64,000 nucleotides of DNA from the NCBI GenBank assembly GCA_014529385.2, contig CM043963.1, positions 74,245,412-74,309,411 of the forward strand, read 5' to 3'. Numbering within the stretch: position 1 is the stretch's first letter; each line of letters begins with the position of its first letter. The stretch is from Adiantum capillus-veneris. Its lineage: Eukaryota; Streptophyta; Polypodiopsida; Polypodiales; Pteridaceae. Shown here piece after piece: positions 10,766 through 21,640 of the stretch. The notes beneath the pieces are model-generated. The model was given only the letters and a program-made list of their open reading frames with translations, was not told the DNA's origin and did no database searches. The position numbers were made by a program, and so were the translations under genes.

Positions 10766-10993
10766 TGTTACCATATACATGTGGTAGTGACGTGTGTGAA
10801 CACACTTAGGACCTCCGGGGCATTTTTTCCCTCACTAGGAGGTTTTTTCCCCCGTTCATTGTAAATATGCCCATCATTCTAGGGCTATCTATCTTTCCAT
10901 TGCACACTAAGTAATATACTCTCTGTTGTGTGCCTTGATCTTCCTTCATCTTCTCCAAGGTGTGTGTGTTTTGCTGGGACCCTAATTCCAACA
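10766..10993 (+). repeat. A1 3' LTR
   Basis: 228 bp, starts TGTTACCATATACATG and ends CCTAATTCCAACA, followed at once by the target duplication GTTTA. Confidence 0.92.
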
Positions 10994-11309
10994 GTTTATT
11001 GCAATATATGTGGTTTATGGTATTCTTGATAAAAACTTCATATCGGATGCCAGATGGTTTGATGCCTCTCATGCGTCATTGGGGTCACTGTCATTACTCA
11101 TGTCTTTTGTTTCACGGGTTATGCTATACGGTGCTTGCATATCTTTTGGCATGTATTTATGCACATAATCTACTCACATTAGCAGTGATTACTTTGTGAT
11201 GTATGTACGGTCTTGAAGATATTATCAAGTATGCTTGTTGTGGTGGAAATTTGTTATTATATGGTATTTTGATGCTTAAGTATTTGTAGCCTTTTGTGGG
11301 GGTCGTGGT
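10994..11309. other. Host DNA resuming after A1; no gene seen
   Basis: This is the continuation of the sequence left of A1. It is AT-rich and has no protein similarity. It leads into the integrase fragment at 11310, so A1 probably sits in the leader of that decayed element. Confidence 0.45.
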
Positions 11310-12530
11310 GAGGTTTTTTTGAAGCAGATCACTATGGGGTCAGGTTACCCACTACCTAATATTTTGATGGCAATGCATATTGTCAACAAGTCTCCATTGG
11401 ATTACAAGATTCCTAAAGAGATGCGGTCTGCCAAGAAGCCATATTATCATCAATTACATGTATTTGGTTGCAAGGCATATACTCATGTGCCAAAAATGCA
11501 TAGAACAAAACTTTTTCCAAAGTCATATAAATGCATCTTTGTTGGTTATGGTGCTCATGGTGAGATGGGTTATCATCTATGGCACCCAAAGGCTTGTTAG
11601 CTTATTAGAATTTTTGATGTGATCTTTAATAAGTGAAAGATATTTGAGGATGTTACCTTTGAAACAATACAAACTCAAAAGTCTAGTGGTGTGCCTTCCA
11701 CTAGTAATGCTCATGAACAAGCACAAAGCAGTATGCATGCGTTGATATGTTCTACGAGAGACTCACATTCACCTGAGCAATTTCAACTAGGTGTCAATTA
11801 TGTTATGTTGAAGACTGACTACAACAAACCGTCTTGCTATTTTGGGACTTGGTGAATTTGCCCATTGGAAAAAAAGATTTACATTGCAAATGGGGTTATG
11901 ACCTAAAGAGTACATCTAGAGATGTTATGCCTAAGTATAATGCTAGATTCATTGCTTAGGATCTCAACAATAGAAAGGCATTGATTTTGATGAGATCTTT
12001 TGCATGTGGTCAAGATGACTACCTTACGTACGGTGATTGGATTAATAGTTGTTGTTGAGGATTTGAAATTCTTCAAAATGGATGTGAATACAACTTCCCT
12101 TCATGGATCTCTCCATGACGATGTGTATATGCACCAACCTGAGGGGTTTGCAATTGAATGTAAGGAGCACTTGGTATGTAAATTGAAGAAGTGCTTTATA
12201 GGTTGAGGCAAGGATCCAGGCAACGGTATCAAAATTTTGATATATTCATGAAGTCTCATGATTATAAGAGAAGTAAAGACAATCACTGCTTATACACAAG
12301 AAAATTCAGCGATGGTTCATTGTGCATTGTATGTCGATGACATGTGTATTCCTGAGAAATGCACTCATGAGATTTCCAATTTGAAGTGTTTGTTAAGTTA
12401 GAAATTTGCTATGAAGGATTCTCGAGAAGCTAGGCACTTTCTTTGTATGCACATAAAACTGGATAAGACTAAAAATATTGTTACATTGTCTCAACTTAGA
12501 AGCATCTCCATCCCCCACACAATCATTCTT
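11310..12530 (+). pseudogene. Decayed B/D-like copia fragment: integrase C-terminus to reverse transcriptase
   Basis: 11310-11600 reads MAMHIVNKSPLDYKIP, HQLHVFGCKAYTHVPKMH and KCIFVGYGAHGEMGYHLWH, the integrase C-terminal part typical of elements B and D. 12000-12206 reads VKMTTLRTVIGLIVV, MDVNTTSLHGSLHDDVYMHQ and LVCKLKK, the reverse-transcriptase start. LYVDDM near 12328 is the active site, and MKDSREARHFLCMHIKL follows at 12411. Frames change several times and stops are common. The similarity ends near 12500, where A-family sequence begins without LTRs between them. Gag, protease and RNase H are not seen. Confidence 0.8.
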
Positions 12531-12554
12531 TCCAATTTCAAAGTTTCAAGCATG

Positions 12555-12815
12555 ATTGAGGCTATAGATTCACATGTGTGCTGTTTGATAGTGGTGTTGT
12601 CCACAATGGGAATACTATCACTTGTGCCAACAATGCCTCTTATCTATTTCAAGGAGTCAAAAAGATTGTACTCAATACAGTTCTTGGTGGTTCCTTCACA
12701 CTTTTTGATTTACTTTTTTGTGCTTGGGATCAAGAAGAATTTGTTGTCTATTTTTGCATTAGCAAGACTTGGTCTTGTTCTAAAGTTTGTGGATGACAGA
12801 TACACCATTCATTAT
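12555..12815 (+). pseudogene. A2 protease region
   Basis: Matches A1 7570-7865: DSHV, then a short internal deletion, then GNTITCANNASY, FQGVKKIVL, GSFTLFD, GIKKNLLSIFALARLGLVLK and FVDDRYTIH. Codons fall in several frames. The DSG-type active site is affected by the deletion (a DSGVV remnant near 12582-12596). The region stops at the C insertion. It is useful as an outgroup because it keeps a CAA codon (FQGV) where A1 has TAG at 7703. Confidence 0.8.
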
Positions 12816-12820
12816 CTTAT

Positions 12821-13039
12821 TGAAGTGCATGAGCGAGAGCGTGTATGTGTGTGTGTGTGAGCAGTAATGGAGAAGAGAGAATAAGAGGAGACATAGCTTG
12901 TGGACTCCTATCACAATAGCGCGATTAGGGTCATTAGTCCTTATTTTTTAATGTAGAATGAATGGTCAATGTTAGTTCCCGGTTAGTATCTAGCCACCCA
13001 ACACTTAGGCATGGCACGTTAGGCTTTACCACCCCAACA
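12821..13039 (-). repeat. C 3' LTR
   Basis: On the plus strand it runs from TGAAGTGCATGAGCGAG to ACCACCCCAACA, 219 bp, and contains a short GT run. The same sequence recurs at 24651-24794 and continues at 33510-33620. The duplication CTTAT lies outside. Confidence 0.9.
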
Positions 13040-13052
13040 ACCTCCCACTTAA
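13040..13052 (-). other. C polypurine tract
   Basis: Minus strand AAGTGGGAGGT directly precedes the 3' LTR. It is the same core as in B, D and E. Confidence 0.8.
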
Positions 13053-13227
13053 AGGACAATGTGCCTTAAAGCTGGGGTGACAATGTATATATACATACAA
13101 TACAGGTTGATAGTGACCATGATCATCTACCCAATGCCCATGAGTGCTCGACAATGTGCAAACCACTCTAAGGTAAGCCCTTTGTTAGATAATTTGTAGG
13201 ATTCTCGCTGGTGTGAACCTTAACAAG

Positions 13228-13476
13228 CTACACTTGCTTGTCCTCGAGCACCTCATGAATGAAGTGATACTTCACATCCACAGGTGTTGTCTTTCCATGA
13301 AACAATGTGTTCTTTGCCAATTGTATAGCTCTTTGGCTATCACAATGTAACACATGCATCTCAACACTAATTCCCAAGTCTTCCACTAGAGGACTAGGCC
13401 ATATATCTTCCTTGCAAGCTTCTGAAGCTGCAATGTATTGAGCCTCTGTAGTAGACAAGTTAATGCAATCATGCAA
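13228..13476 (-). pseudogene. C RNase H
   Basis: Reads LSTTEAQYIAASEACKE (Glu region), LVEDLGISVEM, then LHCDSQRAIQLAKN (Asp) and PVDVKYHFIHEVLED. These are copia RNase H motifs in order. The first Asp block lies upstream in another frame. The end of the domain, normally about 40 more residues, is degraded between 13060 and 13228. Confidence 0.82.
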
Positions 13477-13510
13477 ATGAGATCACCATGAAACCGCACC
13501 TCCAACAAAT

Positions 13511-14229
13511 TCAAAGACATAGCTTTAAGTGGGACTTCTCTTGTCCAAGTCTCTTGTATACTCTGCATCCGTGTAACCCATTACACATGCTTCCTTTCTT
13601 CCAAAGCAAATGTACATGTCTTGTACCATTCAAATATTGCATAACCCCTTTATCTGCCTCCCAATGTTTCTTGCTTGGGTTTGACATATATATGTTAGCT
13701 ACTCCCCACACTACAAAAGCAATCTTAGGATGTGTAGTAATCATAGCATACATCGAACTTCCAATTGCAGATGAATAAGGCACTTTAGCCATTTCAGCCT
13801 TTTCCTCCTTAGACTTAGGGTAATCCTTGTTAGAAAGTTTCACATATGGAGGCAATGGAGTACGAAATGCCTTCCTCCTCTCCATATTGAAATGCTTGAG
13901 CACTATATCAATGTACTCAAACTCAGACAGAAAGACTAGTTTCGAGCATCTATGTCGCCTAATGCACATGCCAAGGATATGGCTTGCTTTACCCATGTTT
14001 TTCAAAGCTCGCATGTAACTCTGACTTCAAGGTTGAAATTTGTTCACCGCTTTCGTCGCGGCAATTAACATATCATCCACATAAAGGACCAAAATCATCA
14101 AACTACCATCTTTGCCTTGCTTACTGTAGAGGTACTAGTCCATATCGCTACATTTGTAGCCTTGAGAGAGCATTGAGAGAGCATGAATGAGTAGAATTTA
14201 CGATACCACTCCATTGATGACTGTTTTAG
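13511..14229 (-). pseudogene. C reverse transcriptase, C-terminal half
   Basis: From 14229 downwards on the minus strand, the active site LVLYVDDMLIA lies near 14055-14090, then GKASHILGMCI and LSEFEYIDIVLKHFNMER, then VPYSSAIGSSMYAMITTHPK and YMSNPSKKHWEADKGVMQYL. YVDD is intact. The gene is cut at 14229/14230, where insertion G begins with an ACCAT duplication. The N-terminal half resumes at 20946. Several stops and a frame change near 14014 are present. Confidence 0.85.
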
Positions 14230-14234
14230 ACCAT

Positions 14235-14552
14235 TGTAGATGGTAGGAATGGCGCATTCTTGATAACTCAAAGCAACACAACAATCTGCAAAGATATAGA
14301 AAAGATCTGATGCATTAAGATGAGCATGAAGTTAAAGTAGGAGTACAACTTTCTAATAATAGTCTCGCTCTCTATCTCTACGATAAGCTAACTACTCTCT
14401 GTACTTGAAGGTAACCATATCCGGCTTCCCGGCTTCCCTTCAAGCGTACTTCTTTGCCAAGTTATTCACCCCTGATTATTAGCCAGGGCTACCTTTTATA
14501 CTTATTTTTCCTTGTTTGGCCACCTTACAATACCTTTTGGTCCCACCTTCCA
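14235..14552. repeat. G left LTR (318 bp)
   Basis: Matches 20727-20940 from TAGGAATGG through CTTGATAACTCAAAGCAACA, TAATAGTCTCGCTCTCT and CACCTTACAATACCTT. It contains about 95 extra bases near 14430-14520 that the right copy lacks. Confidence 0.82.
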
Positions 14553-15553
14553 TCTACTCCCCATTTTTTTTAACATGTTTGTGTCCTCACAAGCAGCACG
14601 ATGGGAATGAACCAATTTTTTGAAGAGTTAAAGTAGCTTATCGATGTCTCAAGTTGCCGAGAGTGTGGAATTGATTTTTTTTTTGCCCAAAGTACTAATC
14701 TGATTACAATCAGAGTGCTGACTTGGCCCGATGTGTGAGGCGTCAATGAACAAATTAATGAGTTGATTTTTCACTTATCAGAGTGCTGGCCTAAGTTGTC
14801 AATCATCATATGTGATGCGTGCCCAATTAGATTGTAGATCTCATTCTTTGGCATATAATCAAAAACATAAGATTGACTTGGACAAGATAAAGTCATTGTC
14901 CACTCATTCGCTCATCACCCTTGCTTTTCCAACTAGATGCCTGAAATGGCCAACAAATACCAAGATGTTGGTACAGACAAAGTTGGTCAAAGCTAGGAGT
15001 GGTGCTAAACAGTGCTAGAGGTGTGCACAGGTGCAGGGCAAAGGGTTTAAGCAAGTATCAAGGTCCTGGGCACTTAGGTGCTAGGGGAAATGTATGCATA
15101 ATGTGGTTTTTTAGGCCAAAAATAGGCCAATTGGGGTGTGGGGTCCAAGTGCTGCCAAGGTGGCAATTCAAAAGGGGTAGATCCGGAGCAGTTAGATTCC
15201 AAACAGATGGTGAGTTCCAAGAAGCAAAGGGAATCTCCAAGGCCAGTCAAGGGTGGATAAAGAACAGTGTCAGACGAGGAGATTCAAGATAAGGCGATCC
15301 AAGGGGTAAAAAATCAAGGTGGTCAAATGTCGCTCAAGTGGAGAGTTCCCAAGGTAAAAGAGAAAGAGGGAAAAACAAATAAATGAATAAAAATTGGCAA
15401 ATGCTAGGGGTACTAGCGACATTGCTAGTGCACCCCTCTCTCAAGCTAGCACCCCCCTCAAGTTCAAATAAAGAGAGCAGGTGAAACAAAGCGGCTCCCC
15501 CCTTCCAAAGATTCCAAGTTGAGATGCCAGATAGACCAATTGGAATGCAATTT
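14553..15553. other. G interior, left part; no gene seen
   Basis: No recognisable protein. At 15095-15130 the phrase GGTTTTTTAGGCC and its flanks resemble 39785-39805, part of a diverged repeat (R1) shared with the 39.6-41.4 kb region. Short open frames at 14999-15292 have no family match I recognise. Confidence 0.5.
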
Positions 15554-16159
15554 CCAAAGTTGAAGACCCCTTATTATAAAAGTCATTTTTTAAGTCAAAT
15601 GAAGGGCTTTTTTGGTGTCGTTTGAAGCCTACAGAGTGGAGTTTTTTTTATAGAGGAGTGTGCATGTCAACCTCCTTTGTATTTTCTCATAAAAATGGCC
15701 ATTTTGATGGTAGTGCAAGCTTTGTATGTGCCTCTTGAAGTATAATCAAGCCACTATTGCCCAATCTTGATGTCGTTCCCCCCCCCCCCCCCCCCCCCCC
15801 CTCTTTCTTCTGCTCGTGTGTCTCCCTACGATGCCAGCAGTGTGGATGTCAACCTCCTTTGTATTTTCCAAAGTTGAAGACCCCCTATTATAAAAGTCAT
15901 TTTTTAAGTCAAATGAAGGGCTTTTTTGGTGTCGTTTGAAGCCTACAGAGTGGAGTTTTTTGATAGAGGAGTGTGCATGTCAACCTCCTTTGTATTTTCT
16001 CATAAAAATGGCCATTTTTATGGTAGTGCAAGCTTTGTATGTGCCTCTTGAATTATAATCAAGCCACTATTGCCCAATCTTGATGTCGTTCCCCCCCCCC
16101 CCCCCCCCCCTCTTTCTTCTGCTCGTGTGTTTCCCTACGATGCCAGCAGTGTGGATGTG
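15554..16159. repeat. Tandem duplication, two copies of about 314 bp, each with a poly-C tract
   Basis: The unit starting CCAAAGTTGAAGACCCC at 15554 repeats at 15868 with few differences. Both copies contain GGGCTTTTTTGGTGTCGTTTG, TCATAAAAATGGCC and a pure C run (15778-15801, 24 C; 16091-16110, 20 C) followed by TCTTTCTTCTGCTCGTGTG. The seam at 15848-15870 joins at the shared phrase GTATTTTC, which suggests slippage or unequal exchange. Confidence 0.9.
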
Positions 16160-16369
16160 TGTACCCCCCCAGACTACTGGTGCTTTGTGTGAGAGAGTGA
16201 GATTGAGTGTCTGTGTGCATGCACAAGGGTGGAGACAAACTATGCTAGTAGGTGTGCATTGCATGGTGGTCTTTTGGAGTGTGTAAGCATTGGAAAATGA
16301 GCAGGCAATAGTCTGCTAGCGTAAAGTGTGTTTTTTGAAGGTGTTTCTAAGAGGATAGGGGTGTTGTCA

Positions 16370-17920
16370 TAAAATATAATATCTAACTTTACCAAATGAT
16401 TTTGTCATATTAAACTTATCATTTAATATGGGAAGATAAAAGGGGAACAAGAGTTAGGATATAGATATGTGCTTCTAGACCTATCTCAACAGGGGACGAA
16501 AAGGAGAAATGGTTGCATCTCAATAGGGGTCCAAAAGGAGACGGTCTACCAAAGAGCAATGTGCAATAAGTGCTTCTAGATTTACCTCAGCAAGGGACCA
16601 AGAGGAGAGATGGTTACATCTCAATAGGGGTCTAAAAGGAGGTAGTCTATCAAAGAGCAACGTGCATCTAATGTAGCTTAAAAGACGTTAGGGTTAACTT
16701 CATTAAAGACCTCCAAAAGTTAGTGTTAAAAAGTCCTTTGACCTTAGGCAAGCTAGGGCTGACCTTGAGGTGGGAATCCTACCCAAGCATGAGGTGCTTA
16801 TCGGCTTGCTAACTAAAGTGCTTAAAGTGTTTATGGGAACCTTGTCAAAGCTTGAGGTGATTCTCATGCTTAAATGACTAAGGTTCTTGAAGTGTTCAAT
16901 TCAAAGATAAACTCTCAAGAGGCATAAACGGTTTCCATGCTTAATTGACTAAGTGCTTGAAGTGTTCAATTCAAACCAAATGACTTAAGAAGAATAAAAG
17001 ACACATGTCAAAATCCTCCACATGTGTCCCTCATGATGTGTTTGAATCCTATTGGATAGGCTTTAAAGGGGTCCAATGAGAATTTAGATGCATAAAAATA
17101 AATAATTAAGTTCTTTCTCTCAATGAGGAAAAAGAGAACACATGTCCAAATGATATAATAAAATAATAAGAGAGAGAGAGAGAGAGAGAGGGGCAGACCA
17201 AGCTTGAGCGGGGGTATACTCTCCCACACACACACACATTGTCTCATTGTGTGGAGTGCAAAGTGTAAGAGCTCCATCTCCTTCTCCAAGCTTGTTGAGA
17301 AGTTGAGATCCTACACCAACAATCTTGGCTATGTAATGCAAATCCAACCAAGAGCCATGCTTCAATGCTTAAGCTTGCCATCTTATTCATCTTCATTACT
17401 ATGCTATTACGCTATGCTAAGCAAGAAGAGTGATGATAAGTGAGGAACTATTTCTTTCTCCTATGCACGATTCTTCTTCCTCTTCCCTACCCTCATTCCC
17501 CGCTAGCTCTCTCCACCTTCGAAGGTGTTTGAGGCCTTGGGACTGAGGCTTGGGATAGTTAATGCTTTTTGCAAAGTTTATGTTATACTCGTGATGTATA
17601 AACCTTTCCATCTTCATAGCATCACTAAGGTCACAAGGAACACAAAAATTGTATTGTACCAAGTCTCTCTTGATGGGAGAATCTATAATACAAACGCCTT
17701 TTGGAGGGGGAACCGGCTCCAAGTAAATCCGGTCCTCAACTATTGTCATATTCTCTAATACTTTCTCTCTTGCAAAAGTATTGTTCATGCCAAGTTAATT
17801 AACTACTATGTTTATGTTGCTACCACCAATTAAACTCACCCCCCTTGTTCTCAAAGTAATCTCACAAAAATGCTCACTCTAATTCTCTTCATTCCGCTAT
17901 TCTCAAAGTTCATAGGCCAT
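16370..17920. repeat. Dispersed repeat R2, copy 1 (about 1.55 kb)
   Basis: Matches 42800-44385 in the same orientation along its length. Shared phrases include TCATATTAAACT with ATCATTTAAT, CAAATCCAACCAAGAGCCA, GTCTCTCTTGATGGGAGAA and CCTTTTGGAGG with ACCGGCTCC. It contains a GA run near 17164-17190 and no protein I recognise. It could be a solo LTR or a non-autonomous element; the ends do not show a clear target duplication. Confidence 0.75.
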
Positions 17921-20726
17921 TTCCATGACATCGTGTATGCCTGAGCTATAGACAGGCCTTTATTTTTGTGCTAGGTGTGCTCCCCCATTCCCCCTCTCCA
18001 ACGTCGGATTCCCCTAGTGTTAATGCAATGAGTTGTTGAAACATTTGAAGAGATATAGTGTGTTGATTTCACCTGTTAGATAACTGATTTTATCCAATCT
18101 GGTTCTTAGCCGATCAAATTGTTGCGTCCTTGATGTGAACACATGCTGAGTTGTGGAATTAATTGTCTAATGCAACCACTTGCAGATGCAAGACTAGATG
18201 TCTGAGTATTTGCAAACTTGATAGTCTACTTGTACCTGTTGGCTGGTCTACAATCAACACCTGAGAAGAACCGATCGCATCACTTTTGGGATTATAACCA
18301 TGCCCAACTTCCTTGTTTGCATCAAGAAGAACAAATCTAGGACAATCAAATGATGTCAACTAGATCACAATCGCCAAATTTCATCTGGCTTGCATTCTAG
18401 ATGTCTGACTACTAGCAGTCTAGAGATCACCGATCCTTCCCAGCGGCTTGTAATGAACACATTTTTTATGATAGCCCAATTAGGATCCATTGCTAACTAG
18501 ATATTAATTCCAAACCAATGTATATTGTGGACTATATTTCAATGTGAATCAATGCAGTGGTAGAGACAGAATCAAGATGAAACGATGGTTCTTGTGTAGA
18601 GCATATGCTGGCGCTCATTTATGAAACAAACTAGATGCCTGATCGATGTTGATGTGGATAGATTTTGATTTGATTCTCAAGATGGAATTGATATGATGCC
18701 CACCGTATCTTTGTGACCAATTGTTGATCAAACCTCCAATCAAATTACTGGCATGCTAACCCAACTTGATCACTACCCGATCATCATCATCCTCATTGTT
18801 ATTATGGAATGTACTAAATTTGTTTTATCGAGGACATAAGCATATTGCCTTCACAACATTTAGCTTGCGTCTATCAACTTGAGCACCGTGTAGAGAGGCT
18901 TTGCTTTCAAGAGCAATTGGATCAGGATAGCTCCTTTGTATTCTAATGGTTGCCCTTATCATTGCCGAAACTCCTACTAATCTTATTGTGCACAAGCATT
19001 CGCCACCAATAATCTTAGCCTTCTGTATGGAGATGGTGATAAGATGAGTTTGAATGACATACACTAGTGATGCTAGTTTTTTCCTGAATCCCTTAGTGCA
19101 CTCATTCTGAGTATGATTGTAATGTATGTAGATATGGCTAATTGCAAAGTACTAGTATGTTGAGTCGGACATGTGAGGATTCTTTGGATAGAACCCCATT
19201 GTACATGCATCTAAATTAGTTAAGCAAAGCCAGCTAGTCAAAGACTGTCACCATTGTCAAGCTCTTTCTCCGCAAGATTGATACATGTATACCTAAAAAA
19301 AGCTTGAGCCTTCTCCTCATCCCTGAGAGTTCTGTATTTCACAATTATAGCCAAGAGATCACTCCTTCCTCCAAATGGCCAAAGTCGATTGTAACGACCA
19401 ACAACTAGCTAGTCACCTTCAGCAAAAGACAACCATGAAATGCTTTGATCCCACTAGATGCATCTGGACTACTTTGACAGCCAAGTTGGGAGCACAATTG
19501 GCTCCCAATTTGGCTCAACGCCAAACCTATTTTGGGCTACCCCCTTGCTGATGATCTCAATTGTTGTGGAAATTCCCAAAGTCTCATTTAGGCGGCTAGT
19601 GCCTTGACCACCTCTTTGCCAGACCTGTATAGAATGTCACATTCTATAATTACTGGTGTACCAATTTGTCTCCTTAGCCAAAGGATTATCCTCAAAATCT
19701 AATTATAGAGGTGTTGCTTCCATAATGCTGCAAATGCCAAAGGTAACCAGGTTGCCTTGAACTCTTGGCCATGGTATCCCTTCTTTGGTGCTGAATGGTT
19801 TTGAGAATGCTTGTGCTTCTTTGACCAAACTATGTCATGGAGCATCATGATGTTGTGAAGGAAGACATTCCAACATAACACCTTATACAGATCTACCATC
19901 CATTCTATGAGTAACAAACTCATACCGTCTTTTGTGTATAACGAAATTGTGTATACACACTTGAAATTGTACTTGCAGCTCTCCAAGCACATAAAGGCTA
20001 ATGATAACTCCATTCTCAAAGTAGTCCATGGTGCTTTGCCAAAGACCATGCCCTGATCATGACTAGGAGAAATTAGCAGTCCCTAGCTACTTGTAACCTC
20101 CTCATTCTTCTCGCCAAGCACAATACACTGACTCTTTTGCTTCTTTACCATGACCTCCAGAGACATGAAACACACCAGTAAACTATGGTTCTAGACAGTC
20201 AAACCTCCAAAAAAATTCAATACAATGATTTTTTGTGTTGGTTGCAAAAAAAGTAATGATTATTGTTTTGTCAATATAGGAATTACTTGTAGATGATCAA
20301 TTATATATGTGCCTTTTGATGCCTCCTCCATTCCTGCAAGGAGAATCACGGCCATGCTTCACAGAATGGCCTCACTAATGACAATAAGCACAAGAAATTG
20401 TGGGACAATGAAGATGAACTTTTGATCTTGCCACCAGGCTTGTAGCATATGCAATATCTCAAGCAAATCTTCATAGGAGCATGCATGCTAATGCTGAAAA
20501 TATTGCCATTGCAAGAATGATTCTGGACAATCAAACAAAGAATGTTGCTTGGATGAACACTCAAAATAGCACTGAATTGGATTTTGCAAGAAAAACCTCC
20601 ATCTATAGGGAAACTAATAATCAAGCTCCATCAAATACACCACTTCATTGCCTTCATGAGGTTGTCAATTCTCTATCCGTCCAAGGCAAATTTGAATGCC
20701 TCACCTAAGCACCGTGATCGTCCAAA
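17921..20726. other. G interior, right part; no recognisable gene
   Basis: Low-level open frames (for example minus 19699-20049) have no motif I can assign. The phrase GTCCCCCATTCCCCCTCTCCA near 17980 (with CT for GT) recurs near 41345, again pointing to repeat R1. The sequence just inside the right LTR, TGGACGATCACGG on the minus strand, starts TGG and could be a primer site if G reads leftwards, but I cannot name the tRNA. Confidence 0.45.
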
Positions 20727-20940
20727 TGTACAAGGTAGGAATGGTGTCTTCTTGATAACTCAAAGCAACACAACAATCTCCAAAGATACAAAAAATCTCA
20801 TATGCATTCAGACAGGCATGAAGGTAAAGTAAGAGTACAACTTTCTAAATAATAGTCTCGCTCTCTCTATTGCTATGAACAGCTAACATGAAGGTCACCA
20901 TAGCCGGCCACCTTACAATACCTTCTGGTCCCACCTTCTA
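20727..20940. repeat. G right LTR (214 bp)
   Basis: Begins TGTACAAGGTAGGAATGG and ends CCCACCTTCTA. It lacks a segment of about 95 bp that is present in the left LTR. The duplication ACCAT follows directly. Confidence 0.82.
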
Positions 20941-20945
20941 ACCAT

Positions 20946-21640
20946 AAAGGACCTTTTCTAAATGACACACCAAGTCTCCTTTGCCCTTCTCAACAAAACC
21001 TTCTGGTTGTTGCATATAAACTTCTTCTTGAGGATCACCATGCAAGAATGCTATCTTACATCCATCTCGTCAAGTTCCATGTCCTCTTTAGCAACCAATG
21101 CAACTACACACTACAGAGTAGACAAACGGAGAAAAGATCTCATCAAAGTCAAACCTTGTTGCTGCTTAAATTCTTTAGCAACAACAAGTCGTGCCTTGTA
21201 CTTGGGCTTATTATCATTAGGTGTGATCTTTAGTTTATTTTTGAGTAACTACCTTTCTCCCAGTTGACCTTGTCTTCCATCAACATGGCTTCCTTATGGC
21301 AAGAGGGCTCTCCGCAATCTAACATAATGTAGTCCAATGAGGGATTATATCTATGAGGAGTCCTTGAAACTCTTGCAGGCCTTCTAATAATTGGTTAATC
21401 CTATTGTCCCTTAGCAAGATCGTGTACTACAAGAGGGTTTTGGCCTTTTTGTGCAACATTAGGCACTTTGGCCCTATTGTAAACAACTCCATCTTCTTGG
21501 AAGATAACTCTCCTGACCTCCACTATATGCACAGGCTTTTTATGCATCTTCCCTTCATTGAAGTATACATCATTGCTACGAACAGTCTTTTTAGCTTCAG
21601 GATTCCATAATCAATACACCATCTCAACAGGATTGCCATA
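20946..21640 (-). pseudogene. C reverse-transcriptase N-terminal half and linker
   Basis: On the minus strand the start of the reverse transcriptase lies at about 20946-21250. It includes the (M)DVKTAFLHGD(P)QEEVYMQQPEGFVEKG-like stretch, recognisable from the parallel segment of B at 3550-3660. Upstream, 21290-21640 holds the Cys-Tyr-His-Glu-Ala linker (SCHKEAMLMED-like) and the phosphorylation-type polar linker. Frame changes occur throughout and the long reading frames seen on the opposite strand are shadows. Insertion G cuts the gene at 20945. Confidence 0.78.

Larger units (their letters stand above)
1864..10993 (+). mobile_element. Ty1/copia LTR retrotransposon A1 (plus strand, with element B nested in its leader)
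   Basis: Bounded by 228-bp LTRs (1864-2091 and 10766-10993) that begin TGTTAC and end near CCAACA. They are flanked by an exact 5-bp target duplication GTTTA at 1859-1863 and 10994-10998. An initiator-Met primer site follows the 5' LTR and a G-rich polypurine tract precedes the 3' LTR. Domain order is gag, protease, integrase, reverse transcriptase, RNase H, which is the copia order. The leader and gag start are interrupted by the opposite-strand element B. The polyprotein is broken by about eight nonsense codons and several frameshifts, so A1 cannot move on its own. The LTRs show about two dozen mismatches by eye, so the insertion is not recent. Confidence 0.93.
14235..20940. mobile_element. 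LTR-flanked insertion G, 6.7 kb, no recognisable retrotransposon protein
   Basis: Begins TGTAGATGGTAGGAATGG and ends CCCACCTTCTA. Its two ends are direct repeats (14235-14552 and 20727-20940), with a 5-bp target duplication ACCAT at 14230-14234 and 20941-20945. Joining the flanks restores the element C reverse transcriptase. No gag, protease, integrase or reverse transcriptase is visible in the 6.2-kb interior, so this resembles a large non-autonomous LTR element (LARD class). If it is read on the minus strand, the A/G-rich run complementary to 14553-14575 could be its polypurine tract. The interior contains a tandem duplication, two poly-C tracts and the dispersed repeat R2. Confidence 0.8.

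Noticed and set aside
12821-12920. Possible end of A2 coding sequence reading through EVHERERVCVCV
   Set aside because: This part is the C LTR; the coding similarity stops exactly at the target duplication CTTAT.
19699-20049. Minus frame of 116 codons in G considered as a gypsy integrase end
   Set aside because: No zinc, DDE or chromodomain motif could be placed, and the similarity I suspected did not hold over neighbouring frames.
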